Below are positions 16,898-27,037 of a stretch of 64,000 nucleotides of DNA, piece by piece (positions within the stretch are counted from its first letter, which is position 1; each line of letters opens with the position of its first letter). A model generated the notes under the pieces. The model had not been told where the DNA came from, did no database searches, and saw only the letters and a program-made list of their open reading frames with translations. The stretch lies in contig NZ_JAHDYS010000007.1 of NCBI RefSeq assembly GCF_018531195.1, positions 1 to 64,000 of the forward strand. The letters are read 5' to 3'. The position numbers were made by a program, and so were the translations under genes. The stretch is from Pelotalea chapellei. Lineage in GTDB: Bacteria; Desulfobacterota; Desulfuromonadia; Geobacterales; Pseudopelobacteraceae.

Positions 16898-19702
16898 GTG
16901 ATGTTTTTAATGTTTGTCGTTCTATCAGGAAGGAACCACTTTTTGGCTCATCTTCGACTGCAATTGGTAGTGATGATAATTGTAATACTTGCGGCGGCAG
17001 CAGCATGGGGAACTCCCGCGCCGCTGAGTGTCGCTTTCTATTATGCCGACAATCCCCCTGTCAATGAACTCAAGGCCTTTGATATCGTTGTGGTTGATCC
17101 TGATCACAGCCTGAATCCAGCCAGCTATGGCGATGGCCCCAGCCGGCTTTTTGCTTATGTAAGCGTAGGGGAAGCGGATCCGCAAAGAATATCCACCAAT
17201 AAAATGGACCCGGCCTGGCTGATCGGCGACAACAAAGCCTGGAAATCACGGGTAGTTGATGTTTCCAATCCCGAATGGCGGCAGTTCTTTCTGGACAAGG
17301 TCGTTGAGCCGCTCTGGCAAGCGGGCTACCGCGGTTTTTTTCTCGACACTCTCGATTCCTACCATCTGGCTGCTTCCAAAGAGGCCCTGCCAGCCATGCA
17401 AGCGGGTCTCGTCGAAACCATCCGAGCCATCAGAAAACGACATCCGGAAGCACGTTTGATCCTCAACCGGGGCTTCGAGATCTTCGAGCGTATCAAGGGT
17501 GATGTTTTTGCAGTGGCTGCCGAATCGCTTTTCCATAATTTCAATCCTGCTACGGGGCAATACGGCTCGGTTACGGAAGAAGACAGACAGTGGCTGCTGT
17601 CCAGATTGAGCGAAGTGCAGAAGTCCGGGGTTCCGGTTATTGCCATTGACTATGTCCCGCCAGGCAACCGCAGCCTGACGCGGCAGACAGCAGCAAAGAT
17701 CAAGGCCCTGGGTATCACGCCATGGGTAAGTGACAAGGCGCTTTCCGGCCTGGGTGTCGGCAGGCTGGAGGTCATGCCGCGCGTCATACTCGGCCTGTAT
17801 GACGGGGCAGAGGGAGATGGTGACGCCTTTTTTACCAACCTGCAGCGCTATGCGGTCATGCCGCTCAACTACCTCGGATATTCAGTCAAACTGCATGACC
17901 TGAGCACCCCGCTTCCCGCGGAGATTCTAGCTGGACGTTACGCCGGTGTGGTTGTCTGGGCAAACTCGGGCCAGTCGGGCGAAAAGCAGGACCTTAAAAA
18001 ATGGACGCTGCGCTGTATTACCGAAGAGGTACCGATCGTTTTTCTTGAACGATTCGGCTTCCCTCTTGACAGCGAATTCGCCGCCGGGTTGGGATTGGAA
18101 CTGACTCCTTTCAATCGACTTGCCCCACCGGCCCGGGTTGTATCCAAAGATGCAATTTTCGGCTTTGAACAGCAACCCTTGCCGAACATCGAGACCTTTT
18201 TGCCAATGAAGTTAAAGTCGGGCACCCCGCTGCTGCAACTTGCCTCAGCCAACGGTATTACCAGCGATGCTGCAGCGATCACCCCCTGGGGGGGCTACGT
18301 GTACGGCAAGTATGTGCTGACTCAACTACTGGAAAGCCAGGCTGCCTGGGTAGTGGATCCTTTCCGGTTTTTCAAACAGGCGCTACGGTTACCCGACATG
18401 CCGATTCCTGATACAACCACGGAAAATGGGCTGCGCCTGCTGCTGTCCCACGTGGATGGAGATGGTTTCGAGAGTCGCGCAGAATGGCGGGGAGGCAGAC
18501 TGGCGGCCGAGGAACTGAAAAACTCCATCTTGGATCGCTACAAAATTCCGGTGACCATATCGCTTATTACAAGTTCCCTGGCCCCGGATGGACTGTATCC
18601 GAAAAAATCTGCCCAGCTTGAAGGAATCGCCCGGGGCATCCTCGCTCTTCCATGGGTGGAGGGAGCCAGCCACTCCTTTTCTCACCCCTTCCGCTGGAAA
18701 CCGGACCAGAGCGATACAGGCATCGAGGCGGAGAGCTGGCATACGGTCAAGGTTCCCAATTACACCTTTAATCTTGATGCAGAGATTAGCGGTTCACTCA
18801 ACTATATCAACGAGCGCCTGATGCCCCCCGGCAAAAGAACACGCATTTTCCAATGGACCGGAAACTGTCTGCCGGGAGAAGATGCCTTGCGTCTCGCCTA
18901 TCAGGCAGATGCCCTCAATATCAATGGGGGCAGCACGCTGATCTCCACATCAAACCTCACCGTGACAGAGGTGGCTCCGCTCGGCATCTCCCGCGGACCC
19001 TGGTTCCAGGTTTTCGCACCCAACCAGAACGAAAATGTCTATACCAATCTCTGGTCCGGGAATTTTTACGGTTACAGCCGCATCATCGAGACCTTCCAAT
19101 TAACCGATTCCCCTCGCAGACTCAAGCCGGTCAACATCTATTATCACTTTTATTCGGCCACCAAAGAAGCCTCGTTGAACGCGCTGCGCCGTGCCTACGA
19201 TTGGGCGATGGCACAGCCCCTCTTCAGCATCTACACCTCCGAATACATCGAGAAGGTGCTTGATTTCAATCGTACTGTCATCGCCAGAGACGATGACTCC
19301 TGGCTGGTGCGTAACAACGGCAAGTTGAGGGAATTGCGCATTCCGCGTGAATCCGGCTATCCCGATCTGACTGCAGGCAGCAATATTGCCGGCTTCACGG
19401 ATAATAACGACAACCGTTACCTCCATCTGGGCCCGGGCGGAGAAGCCCGCGTGCGTCTGACTTCATCAGTGCCGGCCGCCCCATATATAGAAACTTCCGG
19501 AGCTTATCTCGATGCCTTTGAGCGCACACCAGCCGGATTGCAGATGATCACGCGCGGATATGTCCCTTTTGAAGTCAAAATTGGTAACGGGCAAGGGTGC
19601 CGCCTGATCACACCATCTGCACCGGTACTCCCCGGTGCGTCAGACACAACATCAATCAAACTGCCGGAAGGAAGCCATGCACTGGCAGTCTCCTGTCAAT
19701 AA
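16898..19702 (+). CDS. pelA: PelA, Pel polysaccharide deacetylase/hydrolase
   Basis: PelA partly deacetylates and can cleave the GalN/GalNAc-rich Pel polymer in the periplasm. The length (934) matches Pseudomonas PelA (948). A membrane/signal segment at about residues 21-38 is followed by the GH166 hydrolase domain (FAYVSVGEAD, GFFLDTLDSY, and Glu209 in AAESLF at the expected catalytic place). The C-terminal half holds the deacetylase: SHVDGDGF (Asp520/Asp522) and HSFSHPF (His592/His596) fit the metal-binding and catalytic residues. The start is uncertain: ATG 16898, 16910 or 16973 all leave an N-terminal hydrophobic anchor. It overlaps the next gene by 26 bases and heads the operon. Confidence 0.92.
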   Translation: MMFLMFVVLSGRNHFLAHLRLQLVVMIIVILAAAAAWGTPAPLSVAFYYADNPPVNELKAFDIVVVDPDHSLNPASYGDGPSRLFAYVSVGEADPQRISTNKMDPAWLIGDNKAWKSRVVDVSNPEWRQFFLDKVVEPLWQAGYRGFFLDTLDSYHLAASKEALPAMQAGLVETIRAIRKRHPEARLILNRGFEIFERIKGDVFAVAAESLFHNFNPATGQYGSVTEEDRQWLLSRLSEVQKSGVPVIAIDYVPPGNRSLTRQTAAKIKALGITPWVSDKALSGLGVGRLEVMPRVILGLYDGAEGDGDAFFTNLQRYAVMPLNYLGYSVKLHDLSTPLPAEILAGRYAGVVVWANSGQSGEKQDLKKWTLRCITEEVPIVFLERFGFPLDSEFAAGLGLELTPFNRLAPPARVVSKDAIFGFEQQPLPNIETFLPMKLKSGTPLLQLASANGITSDAAAITPWGGYVYGKYVLTQLLESQAAWVVDPFRFFKQALRLPDMPIPDTTTENGLRLLLSHVDGDGFESRAEWRGGRLAAEELKNSILDRYKIPVTISLITSSLAPDGLYPKKSAQLEGIARGILALPWVEGASHSFSHPFRWKPDQSDTGIEAESWHTVKVPNYTFNLDAEISGSLNYINERLMPPGKRTRIFQWTGNCLPGEDALRLAYQADALNINGGSTLISTSNLTVTEVAPLGISRGPWFQVFAPNQNENVYTNLWSGNFYGYSRIIETFQLTDSPRRLKPVNIYYHFYSATKEASLNALRRAYDWAMAQPLFSIYTSEYIEKVLDFNRTVIARDDDSWLVRNNGKLRELRIPRESGYPDLTAGSNIAGFTDNNDNRYLHLGPGGEARVRLTSSVPAAPYIETSGAYLDAFERTPAGLQMITRGYVPFEVKIGNGQGCRLITPSAPVLPGASDTTSIKLPEGSHALAVSCQ

Positions 19703-20573
19703 ACCCGAAAACGGTCAGCGGGAACGATTTTCGTCTCCTCTGGCAGTGCTGGGAATTTTCTGTTCTTTTTTAGCAGTGCTTGCCCTGCTCTTTCCGGAAC
19801 AAGGACTGCTCAGCATCCTGGATCAGGGGGACGACCCCGCAACCAGTCGTTATCGAGAGGTACTGCTAAGGGTACGCCCCAATGACACCGACCTGCGCCT
19901 CAAAGTCGCATCTTCCCATCAGAGCTCAGGTAATCCGCACCAAGCCCTCGAAACACTTTCACTCCTGCCATCCCGGTTGACAGCCGAACAGCAGCAAAGG
20001 GCTGTGGAACTGCGCTATCAGGCCCTGGTCGGCATGTTTGCCCAAGCCCGGCCAAACGGCACTGAATGGCAGCGCCTCCGGCCGCAAGTTGCCACTGCTG
20101 CGAGGGAGCTTGCCGGTCCATCCCCACCCGCCTGGCGCCTGAATGCTTTTGCTGCCGATGCCCGTAAAGCGGGGGATCTGGAGACATCGCGCGAATACCT
20201 GCGCAAGGCTGAATCACTGACAGTCGCGGAGAAACAGCCGCCAAAGCCGCTCGACCCGGTGGCTGACGCAATCGCACGTGGAGAATACCGTGCGGCGGCG
20301 GCTCTCTGTTTTCAGGATATGGGCAAGGCGGTCACACTGAACCGACGCCGTGCAATGTTCATGCGCGGAGTGCGCATCCTTCAGGCGGGAAATCTGCCAC
20401 TGGAGGCACTGGATGCCGGGGAACGCCACCTGAACGGACTTAGCGGCGACAAGACCACCCTCATCTTTCTCACCCGGGTCGGATTAGCTGCAAATCAGCC
20501 GGCACGCGCACAGTCGATAATCAGGAAAGCACTCGGCATGGACGTTGACACGTCGGGAGCAGGCCCCTCATGA
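19677..20573 (+). CDS. Membrane-anchored TPR protein, N-terminal half of a split PelB
   Basis: This 298-residue protein has a short cytoplasmic tail, one membrane helix (about residues 21-42, PLAVLGIFCSFLAVLALLF) and a periplasmic helical-repeat region (DTDLRLKVASSHQSSGNPHQALETL and later helices). In Pseudomonas, PelB (about 1190 residues) starts with just such a helix and TPR series before its long TPR and barrel part. Since the next gene lacks the inner-membrane helix but has TPRs and the barrel, I read the pair as PelB divided into two polypeptides. ATG 19677 follows GGAAGGA; an in-frame start at 19635 lies deeper inside pelA. It overlaps the following gene by ATGA. Confidence 0.75.
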   Translation: MHWQSPVNKPENGQRERFSSPLAVLGIFCSFLAVLALLFPEQGLLSILDQGDDPATSRYREVLLRVRPNDTDLRLKVASSHQSSGNPHQALETLSLLPSRLTAEQQQRAVELRYQALVGMFAQARPNGTEWQRLRPQVATAARELAGPSPPAWRLNAFAADARKAGDLETSREYLRKAESLTVAEKQPPKPLDPVADAIARGEYRAAAALCFQDMGKAVTLNRRRAMFMRGVRILQAGNLPLEALDAGERHLNGLSGDKTTLIFLTRVGLAANQPARAQSIIRKALGMDVDTSGAGPS

Positions 20574-23386
20574 GGCGCATGCTGATCATAATTCCCCTGC
20601 TGTTGCTGGGCGTCCAGCAGATCACCGTCCCTGCCTGTTTCGGGAAAGAGCCCCAATCTACCACTGCAGGAATGGCCCCTTTTGATGCTGAACTGTTCAC
20701 TCTCGGCTATGAAGTTTTTCTGGCCAACGGCAATCCGAAGGAAGCCTTTCGGCTTGCGGAAAGAGCGGTGGCGAACCTGCCGAACGATCCTGACTGGCTC
20801 CGCAGGGCTGCACAAAGCGGAGAATGGTCCGGCAACAGTGTGCAGGCGCTCGATCACTGGTTCCACCTTGCAACAACCACCGGACAGCCCGAGGCCGAAG
20901 ACAATGCACTGCGCCTGGTCCGGAGCCTGGGGGATAACCGCCGTCTGAAGCAGCTTCTGGAGAAACGGGGAGTGGACTCTAATCCGGAACTACGGGAATA
21001 TGTGGCGGCGTGTGAGGCACTGGGAAGTATTGAAGATGCCATTTCTGCCCTGGAACGCCAGCGGCAGGGGGCAGGCCGCAGGTATGCTCTGGAGCAGCTT
21101 GCCCGCCTGTATGAAGCAACCGGCCAACCCGACAAAGCTATCGAAGCTCATTTGGAAGGAATCTCCAGCTATGGCGCAACTGCCCCGGCCATCCTGAAAG
21201 CAGCCTCACTTGCTTATGGTACTCGTGATGTGCTTTCAGCTTACACCATCCTTACTCTTGGCAAACGTCTTCCTGCCGCTGAGCGGGAGTACTGGCAAAA
21301 CTTGGGGGACCTGGCCTGGACGCTCCAGGACATACGCACAGCCGAACTGGCAGGACGGCACCTGCTGGAAACCGGCGCAGGCCGGAAAGAAGATTACCAG
21401 CGACTGATCCTGATTACCCGCGACAAGGACACCCAGGAAGCATACCGCCTGGCAATGGCAGGCTGGAAGCGGTTCGGCATTCCGGATTATTTGAATGCTA
21501 TGCTCGAGCTTGGTATCGCCATGAAAAAATACGATCCTCTGGTTACCTTTCTGCACGATGCAGAAAAAGCAGGAACCTTGAAGCCCCAGGAGATGGACGC
21601 ATACTACTGGAATCTGGTTTCCCAGGTGTACCGGGGAACCAATGATGCCAGGACCAGTCTACACAGTTTTCAGGAAGCGCTGAAGCGTGCCCCGGCAGAT
21701 GGTGAACTCGCAGCAGGCTACATCTGGCTGCTGCTGGATCTCGATCGACGCGAAGAACTGCACCGGACGCTGCTGGAGTGGAAGGGGCGCGAGAGGCGCA
21801 TGCCGGTTCTCAACGATGCTTTCGGAGCAGCCCACGCCTATCTGGGGCAGTATCGGGAGGCTCTTGGTTTCTTTCAGGCGGGGTACGGGCGAAAAAAGAA
21901 CGATCCCGGCTGGCTGGCAGCCTATGCCGACATTCTGGAACAGTCGGGGCGGTCGGAATCGGCCTTTACCGAGCGTCTGCACGCCTTGCAGGCGGCACGG
22001 CAACGCATGCAGGCGGGTGATGCAACTATGACCACTGACACGCGAACCTTGCAGATGGATTACATACGGGTTGTAATGCACGTTACACCGGGAGACCCGC
22101 TGAACAGCCTCATGCAGGGGGTGGTTCGCAATCGTCAGGATGAGATAAGCCGTGAGCTGGTGGCAGCCTGGGCACTTTCAGAACAGCGCAGTGATCTGGC
22201 CCGGCTCTGGTTCTGGCGTGAATATGCCCGCCTCACCCGGCGTCCGCGATGGCTTGAACTGGCCCTGGCCCTGGAGGACAATGACCGGGAGCGCATCGCC
22301 CGGCTGCTGGAAGCTGACCTGGAGCGCCTTCCCTACCGGGATGCGGTGGAGGGAGCGGTCCGAACCGGTCAAATACCGCTGGCAGAGACCCATGTTTTCG
22401 AACGTTTTCAGGTGAATGACCAAGACCATCTGCTCGACCAGCAGCTCAGACAACTTTACGGTTCCCGTCGGGGAGGCTTCGGATACCACCTCTCCCTGAT
22501 GGAGCTGAGCGGCGTCGGATTTCTTGCGCAACAGATTTCGCTGACCTCTGCCCTGACTCCTCGAATTTCCCTTGGGGCGGAGCTTGGTAATACCGATATC
22601 CGGCATCAGAAAACAGGGGCGTTGGGGGCCTACCCCGCCAGCGAACAGACAGCCCGACTGGGGCTCATCTATCGTCATGACAAGGGAAGCAGCGAGCTTT
22701 TCGGCGGCATTCGCGACGGCCTTTCCCGGCATGCCATGGCCGGTATCCAGGGGGACTGGAAAGTCGATCACCGCCTCACCCTTGAAATGGCACTGCTGGC
22801 TGGGGCCGATGCGCCTGAAAGTGTAGGACTCAGGATTGGTGGCATGAAAGATGAAATCCGTCTGGGGTTGCAGCAGGGACTTACCCCGCGCGACATCCTC
22901 GGTCTGCGTATATCCGCCAGGAATCTCCGCGACCAGGATTATAACAGCCTGGGAGATGGTGTTTCCGTTGAAGGGGATCTGAACCACCGCTTGCTGGCAG
23001 AATGGCCGGACACCACACTGAGACTGTATGGAGGCTATCATTATTACGGCCGCAACGGCACCCCAACCGGCAAGGCCCGCAGTCTCATGCCGGCAAACGC
23101 TGACGGTTCCTGGTTCGTTCCATCATCTTTCAGCCAGGCTGGGGCAGGAATCGCAGTCGGCCAGGAGGGGCGCAGTGCCTACATTCGCAACTGGAGGCCG
23201 TTCGGCATCCTTGATACCGGTTGGAACAGCACCACAGGCATTGGTTTCCATTACGAGCTGGGTCTGGTCGGGCCGGTATTCGGCCTGGACAAACTGGAAG
23301 GTTCCTTCTCCCAGGAGAACGGCACCTTTGGCACAAGCGACATCACCAGCCGCTTCGATGTCCGCTACAGGTATTACTTCGAATAG
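20570..23386 (+). CDS. pelB: PelB, TPR and outer-membrane beta-barrel exporter
   Basis: The 938-residue protein begins with a Sec signal peptide (MRRMLIIIPLLLLGVQQITV) and continues with many TPR-like helical pairs to about residue 620. The last 300 residues are beta-rich with alternating hydrophobic residues (LTSALTPRISLGAELGN, HRLTLEMALLAG) and end in strand RFDVRYRYYFE, as in the PelB porin. In Pel secretion the TPRs bind PelA and guide the polymer to the barrel, through which it leaves the cell. The missing inner-membrane anchor appears to be supplied by the preceding gene. The start overlaps that gene by 4 bases (ATGA). Confidence 0.87.
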   Translation: MRRMLIIIPLLLLGVQQITVPACFGKEPQSTTAGMAPFDAELFTLGYEVFLANGNPKEAFRLAERAVANLPNDPDWLRRAAQSGEWSGNSVQALDHWFHLATTTGQPEAEDNALRLVRSLGDNRRLKQLLEKRGVDSNPELREYVAACEALGSIEDAISALERQRQGAGRRYALEQLARLYEATGQPDKAIEAHLEGISSYGATAPAILKAASLAYGTRDVLSAYTILTLGKRLPAAEREYWQNLGDLAWTLQDIRTAELAGRHLLETGAGRKEDYQRLILITRDKDTQEAYRLAMAGWKRFGIPDYLNAMLELGIAMKKYDPLVTFLHDAEKAGTLKPQEMDAYYWNLVSQVYRGTNDARTSLHSFQEALKRAPADGELAAGYIWLLLDLDRREELHRTLLEWKGRERRMPVLNDAFGAAHAYLGQYREALGFFQAGYGRKKNDPGWLAAYADILEQSGRSESAFTERLHALQAARQRMQAGDATMTTDTRTLQMDYIRVVMHVTPGDPLNSLMQGVVRNRQDEISRELVAAWALSEQRSDLARLWFWREYARLTRRPRWLELALALEDNDRERIARLLEADLERLPYRDAVEGAVRTGQIPLAETHVFERFQVNDQDHLLDQQLRQLYGSRRGGFGYHLSLMELSGVGFLAQQISLTSALTPRISLGAELGNTDIRHQKTGALGAYPASEQTARLGLIYRHDKGSSELFGGIRDGLSRHAMAGIQGDWKVDHRLTLEMALLAGADAPESVGLRIGGMKDEIRLGLQQGLTPRDILGLRISARNLRDQDYNSLGDGVSVEGDLNHRLLAEWPDTTLRLYGGYHYYGRNGTPTGKARSLMPANADGSWFVPSSFSQAGAGIAVGQEGRSAYIRNWRPFGILDTGWNSTTGIGFHYELGLVGPVFGLDKLEGSFSQENGTFGTSDITSRFDVRYRYYFE

Positions 23387-23401
23387 CGAATAGGATCTAT
23401 C

Positions 23402-25147
23402 ATGGGATTTAAAGATATTCCGGCAAAAACCGCTCTGGCTTGTACGCTCCTGTTGGCGCTCTCCGGCTGCAGCAAGGAAACCCTGAATGGAAGCGGGGGT
23501 ACACAATCGGGCGGTGGCACTCCCCCACCCGCATTTACGGGGCCTGATCCAAACGCAGGTTTTCTCAGTTCTAAGAAACTACGCGAAAGAGCCGCCAATG
23601 CTGATTCATATGCCATTACCTACGGCGCCTTAACTCCCTCGATAATCGCCACCCTCAAAACCTACCCGCTGGTGATCGTACACCCTTACAACGGTGACAT
23701 TACCCGCGACCAGATCATGCAGATCAAACAGGGAGTAAAGGCAGACGATCCGAGCGATAACGTTGTGGTGCTGTGCTATATCTCCATCGGCGAAGACTCA
23801 CGCACCTTTAAGCTCAGCGATGCTCAGATGCGGTCGGATGCCAGGTTCACCGGAGACGGCAGCGGCCCGGTCATCGATCCCCGCGGGCCAGGGCCGAGCG
23901 GCAGGCCGCTGACAGGTCTCGATCCCCGGGGGACTCCAACTAACGGAGGTTTTGCGTCATATTATGTCAACGACAATGCCGTGCGCTGTAACGGTGCACC
24001 GAACAAGAGTCCCGACCAGAATGGCAACTTCCTGACGCGCTTCGTCAATGCCGGCGATCCACTCTGGTATGCGACGGTCAAGGACATGCTCATGGATATC
24101 AGCAGCCACACTCCGCCGGGGCTGAGGGAATTGTTTACCGAGACCTATGGCCGTGGTCTTGGCTGTGACGGCGTTTTCCTGGATACGGTCGATACGGCAG
24201 CGCCGAACAAATATACAACCTGCAGCGACAGCAACCATTCCAGCTCGGAATGGACCGCAAAAGGTTTTTCCGACTTCATCGGCCGGATGCGCAGTGATTA
24301 TCCCGACAAGGTCATTTTGCAAAACCGCGGCCTGTTCTTTTTTGATCCTCGTGAACCGCATTACCAGGTCTCTGCCCGTGGCAAGATCGATATCGGCTTC
24401 TTCGAAAGCTATCATTTGGACAATGATTCACTTAGCACCATCTCCCCCTATTTCCCGGACAACAAGTACAACTCGGCCCCCAAGCTGATGGCTGAAGCCA
24501 ACCGCCCGGACGGCTTCAAGGTACTTTCCCTCGGCTATGCCGACGGTTTCAATGGCCCTAAACCGGGCATGGATCTCCTGACGCTGCTGAACAACAGCGG
24601 CAATGGACTGCAGATATTCAAGGATGACATCCAGGAAGCCCATTCGGTCGGCTTCAGGCATTACATCACCAACGCCCAGGTCGACTTTGTTAATTCTTTT
24701 GTGAAGAACAATGCCGACATGACTGACACTTCTCCACCGGTATGGTCCAGCGTGTACAATGCGAACTATGATCCACCCGAGGCAATGGCCCCCAGAGTCG
24801 GCATCCAACAGGCTGCCTCGAATAACGCGGGCAGTGTCGCGGTTTCATGGGATGTGGCCCTGGACATGAACAGAGTCAACTATGTCCTGTACTACGCCCC
24901 CTTTGATTTTTCTGCGGATCCAGATTTCGCAAACGCCACCAGAGTCGTGCTGTCTCCAGCCGTTGGTGCAGGCTACTCCGATATCTGGAGCCAAGCCAAT
25001 CCAAACACCGCCCTGCAGTCATTCTACCCCTACCAGTCAACAATAAGCGGTCTGACCCAGGGTGTTACTTATTACTTCATAATCAGGGCTGTGGACAGCA
25101 AGGGCAATGAAGACAGCAACAGAGTCGTTTTGACAGCACAACCATAA
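23402..25147 (+). CDS. Lipoprotein with GH114-like polygalactosaminidase domain
   Basis: A lipoprotein signal ends in LALSGC (Cys at about 23) with Ser at +2, which predicts outer-membrane anchoring. A Gly-rich linker leads to a TIM-barrel-like domain of the endo-alpha-1,4-polygalactosaminidase type: VVVLCYISIGEDSRTF, CDGVFLDTVDTA, VILQNRGLFFF and GFFESYH with Glu335 at the position equivalent to the PelA GH166 Glu. A fibronectin-III-like tail (TYYFIIRAVDSKGNED) follows from about residue 470. The standard pel operon has no such gene. It probably trims or processes Pel at the cell surface; that is inference from fold and location. Confidence 0.8.
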   Translation: MGFKDIPAKTALACTLLLALSGCSKETLNGSGGTQSGGGTPPPAFTGPDPNAGFLSSKKLRERAANADSYAITYGALTPSIIATLKTYPLVIVHPYNGDITRDQIMQIKQGVKADDPSDNVVVLCYISIGEDSRTFKLSDAQMRSDARFTGDGSGPVIDPRGPGPSGRPLTGLDPRGTPTNGGFASYYVNDNAVRCNGAPNKSPDQNGNFLTRFVNAGDPLWYATVKDMLMDISSHTPPGLRELFTETYGRGLGCDGVFLDTVDTAAPNKYTTCSDSNHSSSEWTAKGFSDFIGRMRSDYPDKVILQNRGLFFFDPREPHYQVSARGKIDIGFFESYHLDNDSLSTISPYFPDNKYNSAPKLMAEANRPDGFKVLSLGYADGFNGPKPGMDLLTLLNNSGNGLQIFKDDIQEAHSVGFRHYITNAQVDFVNSFVKNNADMTDTSPPVWSSVYNANYDPPEAMAPRVGIQQAASNNAGSVAVSWDVALDMNRVNYVLYYAPFDFSADPDFANATRVVLSPAVGAGYSDIWSQANPNTALQSFYPYQSTISGLTQGVTYYFIIRAVDSKGNEDSNRVVLTAQP

Positions 25148-25198
25148 GAGTCACAGACCTTAATTCACCGCACTCAGCGTCTAAAACATGGAGGAGTT

Positions 25199-25717
25199 AT
25201 GAAAAAGATTATGATCCTGGCGATTGCCCTGCTCATGGCCGGTTGCGTCACCCTGAACCAGGGGGGGCGTTCGGTATCGTTCCAGGAAAGCTGGGCGCTG
25301 CTGCCGTTCATCAACAACACCGAGACCCCCTATGCAGGGGAGCGGGCCGAGGCGGTAACCGCCGCGCTGCTGTATGCCCGCGGGGTGCAGCAGCTTAAGC
25401 GCGGCACGGCAGAGCCTGCAAAACCTGAAGAAATCAGCCTTGACCGGGGTGAACAGCGCCAGCGTGCCGCCATGGAACTGGCCAAACAGAAAAAAGTGAA
25501 GTACGTGCTGATGGGGACGGTAAACGAATGGCGTTATAAGGTCGGGCTGGATGGCGAACCAGTGGTGGGTTTCACCCTGCAAGTAGTGGAGTTGCCGGAA
25601 GGGCGGGTGATCTGGAGCGGGGCAGCGGGCAAAAGCGGCTGGAGCCGTGATGCAGTCAGCTCTGTTGCCCAACAGGTGCTTGAGCGCCTGCTTTCCGAGT
25701 TTACAGAGAAGAAATAA
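25199..25717 (+). CDS. pelC: PelC outer-membrane lipoprotein
   Basis: The 172-residue lipoprotein has a lipobox LLMAGC, then GRSVSFQESWALLPFINNTETPYAG, which matches PelC. In Pseudomonas PelC forms a dodecameric ring beneath the PelB barrel and funnels Pel outward. Length and position before pelD agree. GGAGGAG precedes the ATG. A 51-base gap separates it from the GH114-like gene, the largest gap inside the operon. Confidence 0.9.
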   Translation: MKKIMILAIALLMAGCVTLNQGGRSVSFQESWALLPFINNTETPYAGERAEAVTAALLYARGVQQLKRGTAEPAKPEEISLDRGEQRQRAAMELAKQKKVKYVLMGTVNEWRYKVGLDGEPVVGFTLQVVELPEGRVIWSGAAGKSGWSRDAVSSVAQQVLERLLSEFTEKK

Positions 25718-25720
25718 ACC

Positions 25721-27037
25721 ATGGCCAGCGTACGTCTAACGAAAGTTGTTGCCGGTAAATTGGAGTGTTGGCTTGAAACAGTCATAATCACTGCTCTCTT
25801 CCTGATCGGCGGCTACTATTTCAACTCTGATGATCCGTTTTTCATCCAGGCCCAATTCCCCTGGATCTGGTTCGGCCCACTGCTGATAGCACTTCGCTAC
25901 GGCATTGGGCCCGGCATCACTTCTGTCGTTATCATCAGTATTGCATGGCTTGTTCTCCAACACCAAGGGGTCCTGAAAGAAGATTTTCCAACCGAATTCA
26001 TTCTGGGAGGGACACTGCTTACTTTGATCAGTGGTCAGTTCAGCACCATCTGGCATCAGCGCCTGAGACGTTCGGACCAGTTGAGCAGTCATGCCGCCGA
26101 ACGCATTGAACAGCTCTCACGCGCCTATTTCATGGTGCGTCTTTCCCATGATCGCCTGGAACAGAACCTGATCAGTCGCCCTGTCACCCTGCGTGATGCC
26201 ATGCTGGACCTCCGCAATCTGCTGGCACAGCACGCCGGACAACTTGACAGGGAAACCACTGGGGCGCTGATGTCGATTCTCATTCATTACTGCAGCCTGG
26301 AGAGTGCGGCACTTTATCCGGCTGACAGTAAGGGACGCCTGCAGGAAGAGCCGATAACCACGTGCGGCAAGGGCGCCCCGCTTGCTGCCAATGACCTGCT
26401 GCTTTTGTCCGCGATGGAATCGGGGCACACCGCTTACCAGGCGGTCAACCGCCTGCAGGAAACCGAATCCAGCGCATACCTTGTTGCTGCCCCCTTGCGC
26501 ACCAGCAAAGGCGCGTTATTGGGTATGCTGTTGATCACGGAAATGCCTTTTCTCGCCCTGCAGCGCGAGACTTTGCAGATTCTTGGCGTGCTGCTGGCGT
26601 ATGCGGCCGACCATGCCGACTCCGCTTTGGAGGCACGCCCCATACTGGCCTACTTACCGGATTGTCCGACTGTTTTTGCTGCCGAAATGGTGAAAATGGT
26701 CCGGTTGAGGCGCGATCTAGACATCAGCAGTGCCCTGGTGACTGTCTGCATTAAGCCTGATACACGTCTTGATGAGATTTGCACTGCACTGGAGCGCCAG
26801 CAAAGGGGGCTGGACCATTCCTGGCGTCGCAATGTCGGCTGGGGTGTGCAATTCACGACACTGATGCCTTTTGCCGGGCCGGCCTCCATCGAGGGGTACC
26901 AGGCACGGCTGAATGAACTGCTGCGGAAACAGTTCGGCAAGACGATCGGTGAGGAGGGATTGACAGTCCGTTCAACAATGATTGCAGCTGACGAACCCCT
27001 GTATCAGCTAATCGACCTGCTTGTGGAAAAAGCATGA
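25721..27037 (+). CDS. pelD: PelD, c-di-GMP receptor of Pel synthesis
   Basis: PelD is an inner-membrane protein that activates Pel polymerisation when bound to c-di-GMP. Here about four membrane helices fill residues 17-110, a GAF domain follows (about 165-300), then a degenerate GGDEF domain lacking the catalytic motif. An RxxD motif, Arg362-Gly-Leu-Asp365, sits where the inhibitory site of Pseudomonas PelD binds c-di-GMP, so the protein should still sense it. It starts 3 bases after pelC and overlaps pelE by ATGA. Confidence 0.92.
   Translation: MASVRLTKVVAGKLECWLETVIITALFLIGGYYFNSDDPFFIQAQFPWIWFGPLLIALRYGIGPGITSVVIISIAWLVLQHQGVLKEDFPTEFILGGTLLTLISGQFSTIWHQRLRRSDQLSSHAAERIEQLSRAYFMVRLSHDRLEQNLISRPVTLRDAMLDLRNLLAQHAGQLDRETTGALMSILIHYCSLESAALYPADSKGRLQEEPITTCGKGAPLAANDLLLLSAMESGHTAYQAVNRLQETESSAYLVAAPLRTSKGALLGMLLITEMPFLALQRETLQILGVLLAYAADHADSALEARPILAYLPDCPTVFAAEMVKMVRLRRDLDISSALVTVCIKPDTRLDEICTALERQQRGLDHSWRRNVGWGVQFTTLMPFAGPASIEGYQARLNELLRKQFGKTIGEEGLTVRSTMIAADEPLYQLIDLLVEKA

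Noticed and set aside
22178-23041. 287-codon minus-strand frame inside pelB
   Set aside because: It is antisense to pelB with no motif or start signal.
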